64,000 nucleotides of DNA from Oscillospiraceae bacterium (GCA_017412765.1 JAFPWN010000004.1:1-64000); one strand, 5' to 3'; counted from the first letter of the stretch, positions 26,809 through 36,151 are shown. Numbers and translations: made by a program. The notes: a model not told the origin generated them from the sequence alone.

Positions 26809-26969
26809 ATCGATGCGTAGACAAAGTCTCCGCATCGAACAAATTTGCTCTCACAGAGAGCAAATTCGGCGCCTGAGGGCGGGTTATGCGACGTGAAGGG
26901 GCCTCTTGGCCGGCCCCTTCACAGATCCCCGCCTCCTTTATTTTACGCGGTATTTTGTCTGCAATCTTT
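26809..26969. repeat. 161-bp hairpin-rich element, copy 1, inserted in a terminator
   Basis: Closely matches 63298-63458, which is also 161 bp. It contains three hairpins: CGATGCG/CGCATCG (26811-26837), a GCTCTC/GAGAGC stem around 26846-26866, and GTGAAGGGGCC/GGCCCCTTCAC (26893-26922). The tail has GCCTCCTTTA, resembling the 16S rRNA 3' end, and ends near TTTTGTCT. A 19-bp piece of terminator hairpin is repeated directly on both sides (26790-26808, 26970-26988). No frame is carried, so a mobile, non-autonomous element is inferred. Confidence 0.75.
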
Positions 26970-26998
26970 GCCTTTCCTTCGGGAAAGGCTCTTTTTTT
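26970..26998 (+). terminator. Right copy of the uxaC terminator
   Basis: A GCCTTTCC-TTCG-GGAAAGGC hairpin followed by TCTTTTTTT. It is still a complete intrinsic terminator despite the insertion. Confidence 0.85.
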
Positions 26999-27000
26999 AC

Positions 27001-27029
27001 TTGTACTGCGGAAAGTCTTGTGCTATACT
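27001..27029 (+). promoter_or_regulatory. Promoter of tldD-tldE-plsY
   Basis: TTGTAC (27001-27006), a 17-bp spacer and TATACT (27024-27029) with an extended -10 (TGC). Confidence 0.7.
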
Positions 27030-27061
27030 GCATTAAAATGGCAATATATGGGGTGATAAAT

Positions 27062-28492
27062 TTGAAAGCAAAATTTTCGCAGTATCTCGCCTCGATCGCG
27101 CCGGAGCTTAAAAGGCTCGTTGCGATTTTAGGGGAGAGCTACGATTACGTCAGCGTTCTTTCGACCGACTCAAAGGGCATCAGCCTCACGATCTCACAGC
27201 GCGCGAAGAACGTAACGACGCAGAACATTACGACAGAGCGCGGAAGCGTTGTGCGTGTGTACAAAAACGGTCTCTACTCGGAGTACGCGTTCAACTGCTT
27301 CGACTCGGCGGAAAAGCTCGCGGAAAGGGCAAAAGCGGCGCTCGATTCTCAGCTTGCGCTCCTGAAGCTCACCGGCTCAAAGGTCTACGATACCGCGAAG
27401 CTCGACGATTCGCCGATGGAGCTGTTCGTTGAAAAGGACGCGGAGATACTGCCTGAGGAGTGTGACGCCGGAGAGTTCATAAACCTATTCACCGAGCTTT
27501 CGGACGAGGGCATGAAGACCATACCCGGCGCGCTCGACGTTATGGTGCGCGCAAGCGGCACGCATATTAACAAGATGTTCCTGACCGCCAACCGCGACCT
27601 CAGACAGAGCTACTCTTACGTCGAGGGCTCCGCAGCTTCCTACGCTCCGGGCAAGGACGGGGATATGAAATTTACTCACGTCGGCGTTTCCGGCTGCGGC
27701 GGCATGGAGCTGCTCTATGGGCTGAGGGAGAAGATAAAGACACTGCCCGGCGTCATGGCTGACCTCGTCGCCTCGGAAAAGATCGTTCCGGGCGAGTACG
27801 AGATCATCACCGACCCGACGGTCACGGGACTTATCGCGCACGAGGCGTTCGGTCACGGCGTCGAGATGGATATGTTCGTCAAGAACCGCGCGCTCGGCAA
27901 GGACTATATCGACAAGCGCGTCGGCAGCGACAAGGTCACGATGCACGAGGGCGCGAGATGCGATGAGAGCGTCACCGCCTTCGCCTTTGACGACGAGGGA
28001 ACCCTCGCCGGCGACGTTATCGAGATCGACCGCGGCATACTCAGAACGGGCATCTGCGACGCGCTGAGCGCTCTGAGGCTCGGCGTCGCGCCGACCGGCA
28101 ACGGCAAGCGCCAGAGCTACGATCACAAGGTCTACACCCGCATGACGAACACCGTTTTCGACTCCGGCGACGACAAGCTCGAGGATATGATAAAGAGCAT
28201 AGACCACGGCTACCTCCTGCGCGGAATGCAGAGCGGTATGGAGGATCCGAAGCACTGGGGCATACAGTGCATAATCGAGCGCGGCTATGAGATAAAGAAC
28301 GGCGCGCTCACCGGCGTATGCGTTTCGCCGGTTGTTATGACGGGCTACGTTCCCGACCTCCTGGGCGGCGTTTCCATGGCTACGGGCGACAGAGTCGTCG
28401 AGGGCAACGGCGCCTGCGGCAAGGGGTACAAGGAATGGGTCAAGGTCGCGGACGGCGGCCCCTATCTTAAGACGAAAGCGAGGCTCGGCTGA
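27062..28492 (+). CDS. tldD: Metalloprotease TldD
   Basis: A 476-residue TldD. The zinc motif HEAFGHGVE (HExxxH, about residue 260) marks the active subunit. SYSYVEGSAASYAPG and the C-terminal MATGDRVVEGNGACGKG are also typical. TldD pairs with TldE to cleave peptides (known in microcin B17 maturation and CcdA turnover). The TTG start at 27062 is chosen because GGGGTGAT lies at proper distance and the promoter start would fall near 27036, leaving no leader for ATG 27038. It overlaps tldE by one base. Confidence 0.93.
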   Translation: MKAKFSQYLASIAPELKRLVAILGESYDYVSVLSTDSKGISLTISQRAKNVTTQNITTERGSVVRVYKNGLYSEYAFNCFDSAEKLAERAKAALDSQLALLKLTGSKVYDTAKLDDSPMELFVEKDAEILPEECDAGEFINLFTELSDEGMKTIPGALDVMVRASGTHINKMFLTANRDLRQSYSYVEGSAASYAPGKDGDMKFTHVGVSGCGGMELLYGLREKIKTLPGVMADLVASEKIVPGEYEIITDPTVTGLIAHEAFGHGVEMDMFVKNRALGKDYIDKRVGSDKVTMHEGARCDESVTAFAFDDEGTLAGDVIEIDRGILRTGICDALSALRLGVAPTGNGKRQSYDHKVYTRMTNTVFDSGDDKLEDMIKSIDHGYLLRGMQSGMEDPKHWGIQCIIERGYEIKNGALTGVCVSPVVMTGYVPDLLGGVSMATGDRVVEGNGACGKGYKEWVKVADGGPYLKTKARLG

Positions 28493-29769
28493 TGCTTGAA
28501 ACACTGAAAAAAACTCTCGCCTCCCTCGGCGCTGACGGCTGGGAGCTGACCGAGAACAAAACGAGCCGCTGGGAGTTCTACTTCATCCGCCACTCTCTCG
28601 ATCAGAACCGCGCGGCGGAGACCGTAAATTACTCCGTCAAGGTCTATAAGAAGCTCGAGGGCGGCCTCCTTGGCTCCGCCTCGTGCGAGATAAATCCCAC
28701 CGACACCGCCGCGGAGGTCGAGAAGAAGCTCTCCGACCTTCTTGAGCGCGCGAGCCTCGTCAAAAACCCGGAGTACAGCCTCGTCAGCGAAAAAATCACC
28801 CTTCCCGACAAGACGGAGAGGGTGGACGTTCAGAAGATTGCGCGCGACTTTATCGAGGCGGTCGCCTCCGTTCCCGAGACTGAGAGCGAGGATATCAACT
28901 CCTACGAGATCTTCGTGAGCGAGATCACTCGCCATACGCTCAACTCCAACGGCGTCGAGTACACCGCGGTTTACCCCGCGAGTATGCTCGAGATAGTAGT
29001 CAACGCCCGCAGAGAGGGCCACGAGATCGAGCTGTACCGCCAGTTCAACTCCGGCTCCTGCGACAAGGAGAAGGTGCGCGCCGACGTCCTCGCCGCCATG
29101 CGCACCGGCCGCGACAGGCTCTCCGCCGAGCCGACCCCGCGCGTTGAGAATATCGACGTCGTGCTCTCGACCGAGGACGCGGTGAGCGTTTTTGAGTATT
29201 TCACGATGAACGCGAACGTGCAGGCAAAATACCGCCGCATTTCCCCCTTTGAAAAGGGCAGACCCGTCTGCGACTGGCAGGGCGGCGACAGGATCTCCGT
29301 CCGCGCGGTGCGCGAGCTTGACAATTCCTCGCGCAACTTCCCGGTAGACGCGGAGGGCAGCGTTATCGAGGAGCGCGATATAATAAAGGACGGCGTTCTC
29401 TGCGACTTCTGGGGTCAGCGTCAGTTTTCACAGTACCTCGGCATTGAGAAAAACTCCGTCATCTCGAACTTCGTATTTGAGGGCGGCTCCGCGCTCTCGG
29501 AGGAGCTCAGAAGCGGCGACTATATCGAGCTTGTCGAATTCAGCGACTTCCAGGTCGATTCGATGGGCGGCGACGTCGCGGGAGAGATACGCCTCGGCTA
29601 TCTCCATAAGGACGGCGAAACGAAGATAATCACCGGCGGTTCGGTCTCCGGCAGTATGCTAGAGGCGGCGCCGACAATGAAGTATTCGCGGGAAACGGCG
29701 CAGTACGATAATATCGTCATTCCCGCGGTCGTAAGGCTCGGAAACCTCAGGATCACCGGCGTAAAATAA
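28492..29769 (+). CDS. tldE: TldE/PmbA-family partner of TldD
   Basis: A 425-residue PmbA/TldE protein, the non-catalytic partner: it lacks the HExxxH motif. Recognised by the C-terminal GGSVSGSMLEAAPTMKYS and DFQVDSMGGDVAGEIRLGYL. The TGATG junction couples it to tldD. No modified-peptide precursor gene is visible nearby, so the substrate is unknown. Confidence 0.92.
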   Translation: MLETLKKTLASLGADGWELTENKTSRWEFYFIRHSLDQNRAAETVNYSVKVYKKLEGGLLGSASCEINPTDTAAEVEKKLSDLLERASLVKNPEYSLVSEKITLPDKTERVDVQKIARDFIEAVASVPETESEDINSYEIFVSEITRHTLNSNGVEYTAVYPASMLEIVVNARREGHEIELYRQFNSGSCDKEKVRADVLAAMRTGRDRLSAEPTPRVENIDVVLSTEDAVSVFEYFTMNANVQAKYRRISPFEKGRPVCDWQGGDRISVRAVRELDNSSRNFPVDAEGSVIEERDIIKDGVLCDFWGQRQFSQYLGIEKNSVISNFVFEGGSALSEELRSGDYIELVEFSDFQVDSMGGDVAGEIRLGYLHKDGETKIITGGSVSGSMLEAAPTMKYSRETAQYDNIVIPAVVRLGNLRITGVK

Positions 29770-29787
29770 GAGACAGAAGGCAGAAAA

Positions 29788-30396
29788 ATGGAAGTTCTGA
29801 AATACGTGATCGTCGCTGTCGTGGGCTATATTCTCGGCTCCGTCAGCATTTCGATAATCCTCTCCAAGCTCGCTATGGGCAGCGATATCCGCGAAAAGGG
29901 CAGCGGCAACGCCGGCGCGACGAATATGGCGCGCAACTTCGGCATGAAGGCGGGCTTTGTCACTCTCGGCGGCGATATGCTCAAGGCGATCCTTGCGATG
30001 GCGCTCGGCTGGCTGCTGCTCGGCAGGGAGATGGGCGTTATGGTCGGCGGTCTTGCCTCCATGCTCGGACACTGCTTCCCGGTGTTCTATAAGTTCAAGG
30101 GCGGCAAGGGCGTTTCCGTGCTCGCCGCTATCGCGCTTATGATCGACTGGCGCGTGACCGCTCTCGGACTTGCGATGTTCCTGATCGTAGCTTTTGCCAC
30201 GAAAAAGGTCTCCGCAGGCTCGATCACCGCTGCCGTGACCGTACCGGTCTGCACCGCGCTATTTAACCTCGGCACTCCGCTGCTGATACTTGCGATCGTC
30301 GGCGGCGCGACCGTAATAATCCAGCACCGCGCGAATATCGGCAGGCTCATCCGCGGCGAGGAGCCGGACTTCAAGCCCGCGCATAAGGATAAATAA
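29788..30396 (+). CDS. plsY: Acyl-phosphate:glycerol-3-phosphate acyltransferase
   Basis: A 202-residue membrane protein that makes 1-acyl-glycerol-3-phosphate from acyl-phosphate. It carries the three conserved motifs: KGSGNAGATNMARNFG, GHCFPVFYKFKGGKGVS and FNLGTPLL. Five membrane segments and normal length. It lies 18 bp after tldE and is followed by a terminator. Confidence 0.96.
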   Translation: MEVLKYVIVAVVGYILGSVSISIILSKLAMGSDIREKGSGNAGATNMARNFGMKAGFVTLGGDMLKAILAMALGWLLLGREMGVMVGGLASMLGHCFPVFYKFKGGKGVSVLAAIALMIDWRVTALGLAMFLIVAFATKKVSAGSITAAVTVPVCTALFNLGTPLLILAIVGGATVIIQHRANIGRLIRGEEPDFKPAHKDK

Positions 30397-30402
30397 AAAT
30401 AT

Positions 30403-30429
30403 CAGGCGCTTCCGTCGGGAAGCGCCTTG
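30403..30429. terminator. Bidirectional terminator between plsY and the hydrolase
   Basis: The stem CAGGCGCTTCC / GGAAGCGCCTTG with loop GTCG lies between convergent genes, with A-rich and T-rich flanks. Confidence 0.85.
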
Positions 30430-30431
30430 AT

Positions 30432-31361
30432 TTATATCTTGCTTTCGATAAACTTCAGAATGTCGTCCATTACCTCATCGCGGTTCAGCTCGTTCAGAAG
30501 CTCGTGGCGGCAGTCGGGGTAGAGCTTTAGGGTCACGTCCTTCATGCCGGCGGACTTCCACATCTCGACCGCCTTCTTCGGGCCGGCGCCGTTCTCACCG
30601 ACGGGGTCCTTGTCGCCGGAGATGAAGAACACCGGCAGGGACTTGTTCATTTTTGCGATATTCTCAGGCTTGGAGATGAACTCTATGCCGGTCATCATAT
30701 CGCGGAAGAGCCCGGCAGTCGCGGCAAAGCCGCAGTTCGGGTCCTTTATGTAGGCGTCAACTACCGCGTTGTCGCGCGTGAGCCAGTCGAAATCCGTGCG
30801 CCTCGGCTCAAACTCCTTGTTGTAAGAGCCGAACGCCATGTCGTTCAGCATCTTGGAGCGGCGCGAGGAGCCGCGTGTGCGGCAGGTGAGGATAGCCGCG
30901 GTCTTTCCGGCGGTGACGAGCGCGGGAGCCTGCTGACCGGTGCCGCAGATTATCGCGGCGTCGAGGTCGCCGGGGTACTTAATCAGATAAGTCCTTGCAA
31001 CAAACGAGCCCATGCTGTGACCGAAAAGGATATACGGCAGGTCTGGAAACTCCTTCTTCATCATATCGTGGAGCTTTTTGACGTCGCCAACGACGAGATC
31101 CCAGCCGTCGCTCTCGGCAAACCAGCCCTGCTCGTCGATGCGCTTATAGCTCTTGCCGTGACCGAGGTGGTCGTTGGCTACGGCGACAAAGCCGTGGTCA
31201 GCGAGAAAGGTCATGAACCCGTCGTATCTCTCACAGTGCTCGGCAACGCCGTGGGCTATCTGCACGACGCCGCGCGGGGCGGTGTCAGGGTCGAAGCGGC
31301 GGACGTTTATATCTGTCTTTCCGTTTGTCGAAGTGAAGGTAAAACTGCTGAACTTGGGCAT
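30432..31361 (-). CDS. Alpha/beta hydrolase, monoacylglycerol lipase/lysophospholipase-like
   Basis: A 309-residue serine hydrolase. The oxyanion region is QIAHGVAEHCERYDGF, the nucleophile elbow FGHSMGSF (about residue 124), the acid Asp in SGDKDPVGENG and the His in DCRHELLNE. It resembles PldB/YtpA-type lysophospholipases. ATG 31361 has GGAGGTG six bases upstream. It is divergent from glpK, and release of glycerol from monoacylglycerol would fit that neighbour, but this is inference. Confidence 0.85.
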   Translation of the reverse strand: MPKFSSFTFTSTNGKTDINVRRFDPDTAPRGVVQIAHGVAEHCERYDGFMTFLADHGFVAVANDHLGHGKSYKRIDEQGWFAESDGWDLVVGDVKKLHDMMKKEFPDLPYILFGHSMGSFVARTYLIKYPGDLDAAIICGTGQQAPALVTAGKTAAILTCRTRGSSRRSKMLNDMAFGSYNKEFEPRRTDFDWLTRDNAVVDAYIKDPNCGFAATAGLFRDMMTGIEFISKPENIAKMNKSLPVFFISGDKDPVGENGAGPKKAVEMWKSAGMKDVTLKLYPDCRHELLNELNRDEVMDDILKFIESKI

Positions 31362-31394
31362 CTGAGACACCTCCGAATATTTTATAACAAGATT

Positions 31395-31423
31395 ATTATA
31401 GGCGCAAAACAGCGAAAGGTCAA
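31395..31423 (-). promoter_or_regulatory. Promoter of the hydrolase
   Basis: On the minus strand TTGACC (31418-31423), a 17-bp spacer and TATAAT (31395-31400). Confidence 0.7.
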
Positions 31424-31442
31424 TAGTTTGCACAAATAATAC

Positions 31443-31470
31443 TTGAAAAAACTATCTAAAATGATATAAT
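31443..31470 (+). promoter_or_regulatory. Promoter of the glpK operon
   Basis: TTGAAA (31443-31448), a 16-bp spacer and TATAAT (31465-31470) with an extended -10 (TGA). Transcription should begin near 31477, leaving a leader of about 84 bases. Confidence 0.7.
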
Positions 31471-31494
31471 ATAGACAAAAGTTCATATTATATC

Positions 31495-31519
31495 GCATAT
31501 CGCATTGGGGGCGATATGC
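31495..31519 (+). promoter_or_regulatory. Hairpin in the glpK leader
   Basis: A perfect 9-bp stem GCATATCGC / GCGATATGC with loop ATTGGGG. No T-tract follows, so it is not a terminator; it could stabilise the mRNA or be a protein-binding site. Confidence 0.5.
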
Positions 31520-31560
31520 AGTGATTTATAATAATTTGCGCCGTGAGGCAGGAGGCGTCT

Positions 31561-33072
31561 ATGGCAGAGAAAAAATACATAATCGCGATGGATCAGGGAA
31601 CTACCAGCTCCCGCGCCATTCTTTTCAATAAGCAGGGCGAGATAAAGAGCGTCGTGCAGCGCGAGTTTCGCCAGATATTTCCTCAGCCCGGCTGGGTCGA
31701 GCACGACCCGATGGAGATATGGTCAACTCAGATGGGCGTCACGATGGAGGCGATGCAGCGCCTTGACGCGAAGCCGGAGGAGATCGCCGCCATCGGAATA
31801 ACGAATCAGCGTGAAACGACGATACTGTGGGAGACTGCCACCGGCAGACCTGTTTACAACGCGATCGTATGGCAGTGCCGCAGGACGTCGGACATGATCG
31901 AGGAGATGAAGAACGCCGGCTGGACGGAAAGGATCCGCGAAAAGACCGGACTTGTGCCGGACGCGTACTTCTCCGCGAGCAAGATCGCGTGGATATTCGA
32001 CCACGTTCCCGGCTCGCGCGAGAGAGCGAGAAGGGGCGAGATAAAGTTCGGAACGGTCGATTCCTGGCTTATCTGGAACCTCACGAACGGCGCCGTTCAC
32101 GCGACCGACTACACGAACGCCTCGAGAACGATGCTCTTCGATATAAAAAAGCTCGACTGGGACGATGAGATCCTCGGTTATTTCGACATTCCGCGCGAGA
32201 TACTGCCCGAGGTACACCCTTCGAGCTACGTCTACGGCACGACCGAAAAGTTCGGCGGGATTATCCCGGTCGCCGGCGTCGCCGGCGATCAGCAGGCGGC
32301 GCTGTTCGGTCAGTGCGGCTTCGAGCCGGGCGGCGTCAAGAGCACCTACGGCACCGGCGGATTCATGCTGATGAACACCGGCGACAACAAGATAGTATCT
32401 AAAAAGGGCCTGCTGACGACCCTCGCCGCGAGCGGCGGCGAAAGACCGCAGTACGCCCTTGAGGGAAGCGTTTTTATCGCGGGCGCGGCGATACAGTGGC
32501 TGCGCGACGAGATGAGAATGATCCGCTCCTCGCCGCAGTCCGAAACATACTGCAACGCGGTCGAGGACTCTAACGGAATGTATATAGTTCCGGCGTTTTC
32601 CGGCATGGGCGCGCCTTACTGGCAGCAGTACGCGCGCGGTACGATAGTCGGTCTTACGCGCGGCGTGTCAAAGGATCACTTCGTCCGCGCGACGGTGGAA
32701 TCCCTCGCTTATCAGACAAACGATCTGCTCGCCGCGATGAAGGACGAGTCCGGGCTGAGCCTTTCCGTCCTCAAGGTGGACGGCGGCGCGAGCGCGAATG
32801 ATTTTCTCATGCAGTTCCAGTCCGATATTTCCGACGTGCGGATCGAGCGCCCGAGCTGCATCGAAACGACCGCCCTCGGCGCGGCGTATCTCGCGGGACT
32901 TGCCGTAGGGTACTGGAGGGACACCGACGAGGTGCGCTTAAACTGGCAGTGCGGAAAGGTCTTTGAGCCGGCCATCGAGCCGGAAAAGCGCAAAAAACTG
33001 CTGAAAGGCTGGAAAAAAGCCGTAAAATGCGCGATTTACTTTGCTCTTGAGGAGGAAGACGAAGGTGAATGA
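31561..33072 (+). CDS. glpK: Glycerol kinase
   Basis: A 503-residue FGGY kinase that phosphorylates glycerol. Motifs are [13 protein letters not shown] at the N-terminus, [11 protein letters not shown], the substrate loop [12 protein letters not shown], and [16 protein letters not shown] near the C-terminus. ATG 31561 follows AGGAGG at five bases; an upstream GTG at 31543 is rejected. It heads a glycerol operon and overlaps the next gene by 8 bp. Confidence 0.97.
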   Translation: MAEKKYIIAMDQGTTSSRAILFNKQGEIKSVVQREFRQIFPQPGWVEHDPMEIWSTQMGVTMEAMQRLDAKPEEIAAIGITNQRETTILWETATGRPVYNAIVWQCRRTSDMIEEMKNAGWTERIREKTGLVPDAYFSASKIAWIFDHVPGSRERARRGEIKFGTVDSWLIWNLTNGAVHATDYTNASRTMLFDIKKLDWDDEILGYFDIPREILPEVHPSSYVYGTTEKFGGIIPVAGVAGDQQAALFGQCGFEPGGVKSTYGTGGFMLMNTGDNKIVSKKGLLTTLAASGGERPQYALEGSVFIAGAAIQWLRDEMRMIRSSPQSETYCNAVEDSNGMYIVPAFSGMGAPYWQQYARGTIVGLTRGVSKDHFVRATVESLAYQTNDLLAAMKDESGLSLSVLKVDGGASANDFLMQFQSDISDVRIERPSCIETTALGAAYLAGLAVGYWRDTDEVRLNWQCGKVFEPAIEPEKRKKLLKGWKKAVKCAIYFALEEEDEGE

Positions 33073-34489
33073 ATTTGACGTCGCCGTGATCGGCGCAGGC
33101 GTTACAGGCTCGGCTATCGCGCGTTATCTCGCGCGATATGATCTGAAAACCGTTGTGCTCGAAAAGGAGGAGGATGTTTCCTCCGGCACTACGAAGGCAA
33201 ACTCCGGCATCGTCCACGCGGGCTTTGACGCCGCGCCGGGCAGTATGATGGCGAAGATGAACGTCAGGGGCTGCGCGATGATAAAGGAGCTGTCGAAGAC
33301 CCTTGATTTTCCGTACAGAAACAACGGCTCTATGGTGCTGTGCTTCGACGAGGCTGAGATGCCGAATCTCAAGGCGCTCTATGAGCGAGGCATAACCAAC
33401 GGCGTGGAGGAGCTGAAGATCCTCACCGGCGACGAGGCGAGAAAAATGGAGCCTGCGATCTCGGAGGCTGTCGTAGCCGCGCTCTGGGCGCCGACGGCGG
33501 GCATCGTCTGCCCGTTCAACCTCTGCATCGCTCTCGCCGAGAATGCCGCGGACAACGGCGTGGAGTTTAAGTTCCTCACCGAGGTCGAAAATATCGAAAA
33601 GACCGCGGGGGGCTTCAGAGTTTCCACAAATAATGGAGAAATAACGGCGAAGACCGTAGTAAACGCAGCGGGTGTGTACGCGGATAAGATTCACAATATG
33701 GTTTCCGCCGATAAGCTCACGATCACGCCCCGCCGCGGCGAGTACGTCCTTATGGACAAGGAGGTCGGTTCTCTCGTCAGCGCGACGATATTCCAGCTTC
33801 CCGGCAAGCTCGGCAAGGGCGTTCTCGTCACCCCGACGGCGCACGGCAATCTTCTCGTCGGGCCGAACGCTCAGGACCTCGACGATAAAGAGGACACCGA
33901 AACGACGCAGGCGGGCATGGACGATATTAAAAAGCGCGCGCTTCTGAGCGTTCCCGGCGTGCCGTACAACAAGATGATAACCTCTTTTGCCGGACTTCGC
34001 GCGCACGAGGCGAGGCACGATTTTATCCTCGGCGAGGTTTCCGACTGCGAGGGCTTCTTCGACGCCGCCGGCATAGAATCGCCCGGACTTACGAGCGCGC
34101 CGGCGATCGGTGAGTATATGGCGGATATGATAGCCGAAAAGCTCGGCGCACGTCAAAAAGCGGACTTCAACCCGAATCGCAGGGGCTTTATCGAGGTCGC
34201 AAAGCTTCCGCGCGAGGAGCGCGCGAGACTCATCAAGGAGCGCCCCGAGTACGGCCGCATAGTCTGCCGCTGTGAGAACATATCCGAGGGAGAGATACTC
34301 GACGCAATCAACCGCACCCTCGGCGCAAGATCGCTCGACGGCGTAAAGCGCAGAGTAAGGCAGGGAATGGGCCGCTGTCAGGCGGGCTTCTGCACTCCGA
34401 GGACTATGGAGCTTCTCGCAAGAGGGCTGGGTATCCCCATGACCGAGGTCAGAAAGAACAGACCCGGCTCAGAGCTTTTAAAGGGGTGA
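33065..34489 (+). CDS. glpA: FAD-dependent glycerol-3-phosphate dehydrogenase-like protein with BFD-type [2Fe-2S] domain
   Basis: A 474-residue flavoprotein. FAD-binding [17 protein letters not shown] lies at the start, and [14 protein letters not shown] and [13 protein letters not shown] occur in the DAO-type domain. The C-terminal hundred residues have cysteines CRCENIS and [10 protein letters not shown], a bacterioferritin-associated-ferredoxin-like cluster site. It should oxidise glycerol 3-phosphate to DHAP. The GTG start at 33065 overlaps glpK and is served by GAGGAGG. Confidence 0.88.
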   Translation: MNEFDVAVIGAGVTGSAIARYLARYDLKTVVLEKEEDVSSGTTKANSGIVHAGFDAAPGSMMAKMNVRGCAMIKELSKTLDFPYRNNGSMVLCFDEAEMPNLKALYERGITNGVEELKILTGDEARKMEPAISEAVVAALWAPTAGIVCPFNLCIALAENAADNGVEFKFLTEVENIEKTAGGFRVSTNNGEITAKTVVNAAGVYADKIHNMVSADKLTITPRRGEYVLMDKEVGSLVSATIFQLPGKLGKGVLVTPTAHGNLLVGPNAQDLDDKEDTETTQAGMDDIKKRALLSVPGVPYNKMITSFAGLRAHEARHDFILGEVSDCEGFFDAAGIESPGLTSAPAIGEYMADMIAEKLGARQKADFNPNRRGFIEVAKLPREERARLIKERPEYGRIVCRCENISEGEILDAINRTLGARSLDGVKRRVRQGMGRCQAGFCTPRTMELLARGLGIPMTEVRKNRPGSELLKG

Positions 34490-34494
34490 TAGGA

Positions 34495-35751
34495 ATGGAC
34501 AGACACGATCTTATAATAATCGGCGGCGGCCCCGCGGGACTTGCCGCTGCGATAAGCGCGAGAGAAAACGGCATTGAGGATATCCTTATCCTCGAGCGCG
34601 ACGTGCGCCTCGGCGGAATACTGAATCAGTGCATACACAACGGCTTCGGTCTGCACACCTTCAAGGAGGAGCTGACAGGTCCCGAGTACGCGGAGAGATA
34701 CGCAAAGCGCGTTATCGAGGCGGGTATCCCTTATAAGCTCAACACTATCTGCGCCGATATCTCTCCGGATAGAGAGGTCACCTACGTCAACGCCGAGGAG
34801 GGCTGCGTAACGGTAAAGGCGGGCGCCGTTATCCTTGCCATGGGCTGCCGCGAGCGCCCGCGCGGTGCGCTCGGACTTCCGGGCTTCCGTCAGGCGGGAG
34901 TTTACACCGCGGGAACGGCTCAGCGCCTTATGAATATCGAGGGCTATATGGTCGGCAGGGAGGTCGTTATCCTCGGCTCGGGCGATATAGGACTGATCAT
35001 GGCGCGAAGAATGACGCTCGAGGGCGCGAAGGTCAAGGTCGTCGCGGAGCTTATGCCTTATTCCGGCGGCCTCAAGCGCAATATAGTCCAGTGCCTCGAC
35101 GATTTCGGCATACCGCTTCGCCTCAGCCACACCGTAACGCGAGTTCACGGCAAGGAGAGGGTGGAGGGCGTTACCATCTCCGAGGTCGGACCGGACAGAC
35201 GCCCGATACCCGGAACGGAGGAGTTCTACTCCTGCGATACGCTGCTTCTGAGCTGCGGACTTCTGCCGGAAAACGAGCTGTCTAAATCCGCCGGAGTGCG
35301 CCTCAGCCGCGTGACCGGCGGCGCCGAGGTCAACGAGAGTCTTGAAACGAGCGTTCCCGGCGTATTCTCCTGCGGCAACGTCCTGCACGTCCACGACCTT
35401 GTCGATTACGTCTCCGAGGAGGCGTCGCGCGCCGGAAAGAACGCCGCCGCGTTCATAAAAGCCGGAGGAGTGCGCGAGAGAGGCAGAGCTATCGCCCTCA
35501 AGGGCGAGGGCGGCGTGAGATACACCGTTCCGCAGTTTATCGACCGCGCAAATATGGAGGATAAGCTCACCGTGCGCTTCCGCGTCGGTGACGTTTACAA
35601 GGGAAAGAGCCTCGCCGTCTATTACGACGGAAAAGAGGTCAGAAGAGTCAAAAAGCGCGTTATGGCGCCGGGAGAAATGGAGGAGCTCGTTATCATGAAG
35701 TCGAGCCTCCCCGAGAATACCGAAGAAATAATCATCAGGGTGGAGGATTGA
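34495..35751 (+). CDS. FAD/NAD(P)-binding oxidoreductase of the glycerol-3-phosphate dehydrogenase module
   Basis: A 418-residue pyridine-nucleotide-disulfide-oxidoreductase-like protein: FAD motif IIIGGGPAGLAAAISA at the start, second nucleotide site VVILGSGDIGLIMARR (about residue 160) and VPGVFSCGNVLHVHD. In Firmicutes such proteins accompany GlpA-like and DUF1667 proteins, probably passing electrons from the flavoprotein to NAD. GGGGTGATAGGA precedes the ATG, six bases after the glpA-like stop. Confidence 0.87.
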   Translation: MDRHDLIIIGGGPAGLAAAISARENGIEDILILERDVRLGGILNQCIHNGFGLHTFKEELTGPEYAERYAKRVIEAGIPYKLNTICADISPDREVTYVNAEEGCVTVKAGAVILAMGCRERPRGALGLPGFRQAGVYTAGTAQRLMNIEGYMVGREVVILGSGDIGLIMARRMTLEGAKVKVVAELMPYSGGLKRNIVQCLDDFGIPLRLSHTVTRVHGKERVEGVTISEVGPDRRPIPGTEEFYSCDTLLLSCGLLPENELSKSAGVRLSRVTGGAEVNESLETSVPGVFSCGNVLHVHDLVDYVSEEASRAGKNAAAFIKAGGVRERGRAIALKGEGGVRYTVPQFIDRANMEDKLTVRFRVGDVYKGKSLAVYYDGKEVRRVKKRVMAPGEMEELVIMKSSLPENTEEIIIRVED

Positions 35752-35752
35752 A

Positions 35753-36109
35753 ATGGAAATACATGAACTGACCTGCATCCGCTGCCCGATAGGCTGCCAG
35801 CTGACCGTCACGGTGGACGGCGAGAGCGTAAAGGTCGAGGGCAACAACTGCCCGCGCGGCGCTGAGTACGGCGCCAAGGAGGTCACAAATCCCACGCGCA
35901 CCGTTACAAGCTCAGTGCGCGTTCGCGGCGGCGAGCTTCCGCTCGTGTCCGTAAAGACCGCGACCGACGTTCCGAAGGACAGGATATTTGCCGTTATGGA
36001 GGAGATACACGCTCTCACGGTCGATGCGCCCGTCCACACCGGCGACGTTCTCATACACTCCGTTGCCGGCACAGACAGCGACGTAGTAGCAACGAAAACT
36101 GTAATGTAA
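35753..36109 (+). CDS. DUF1667 cysteine-rich protein
   Basis: A 118-residue DUF1667 protein, the third member of the anaerobic glycerol-3-phosphate dehydrogenase module. Four cysteines in CIRCPIGC and NNCPRGAEYG could hold an iron-sulfur cluster. It starts one base after the preceding stop and is followed by a terminator, ending the glpK operon. Its biochemical role is not established as far as I know. Confidence 0.9.
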   Translation: MEIHELTCIRCPIGCQLTVTVDGESVKVEGNNCPRGAEYGAKEVTNPTRTVTSSVRVRGGELPLVSVKTATDVPKDRIFAVMEEIHALTVDAPVHTGDVLIHSVAGTDSDVVATKTVM

Positions 36110-36117
36110 TGACAAAA

Positions 36118-36146
36118 AGGACGGCATTTTTTTGCCGTCCTATATT
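36118..36146 (+). terminator. Terminator of the glpK operon
   Basis: AGGACGGCA / TGCCGTCCT around a T-rich loop, followed by ATATTATTT. Confidence 0.8.
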
Positions 36147-36151
36147 ATTTC

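Noticed and set aside
24165-26835. Two long minus-strand open frames opposite kdgK and uxaC
   Set aside because: They are antisense to clear enzymes, have Val/Ala/Leu/Glu-rich sequence without motifs, and have no ribosome sites.
27062-29769. A peptide natural-product cluster around tldD-tldE
   Set aside because: No precursor peptide, modification enzyme or exporter lies nearby; plsY follows directly.
32807-34156. A 449-codon minus-strand frame opposite the GlpA-like gene
   Set aside because: It is a shadow of the plus-strand gene; the composition is low in motifs and the start is unsupported.
34378-36072. A 564-codon open frame on the minus strand across the glycerol genes
   Set aside because: It lies antisense to the well-supported FAD oxidoreductase and DUF1667 genes, has no recognisable domain, and is an effect of GC-rich codons.
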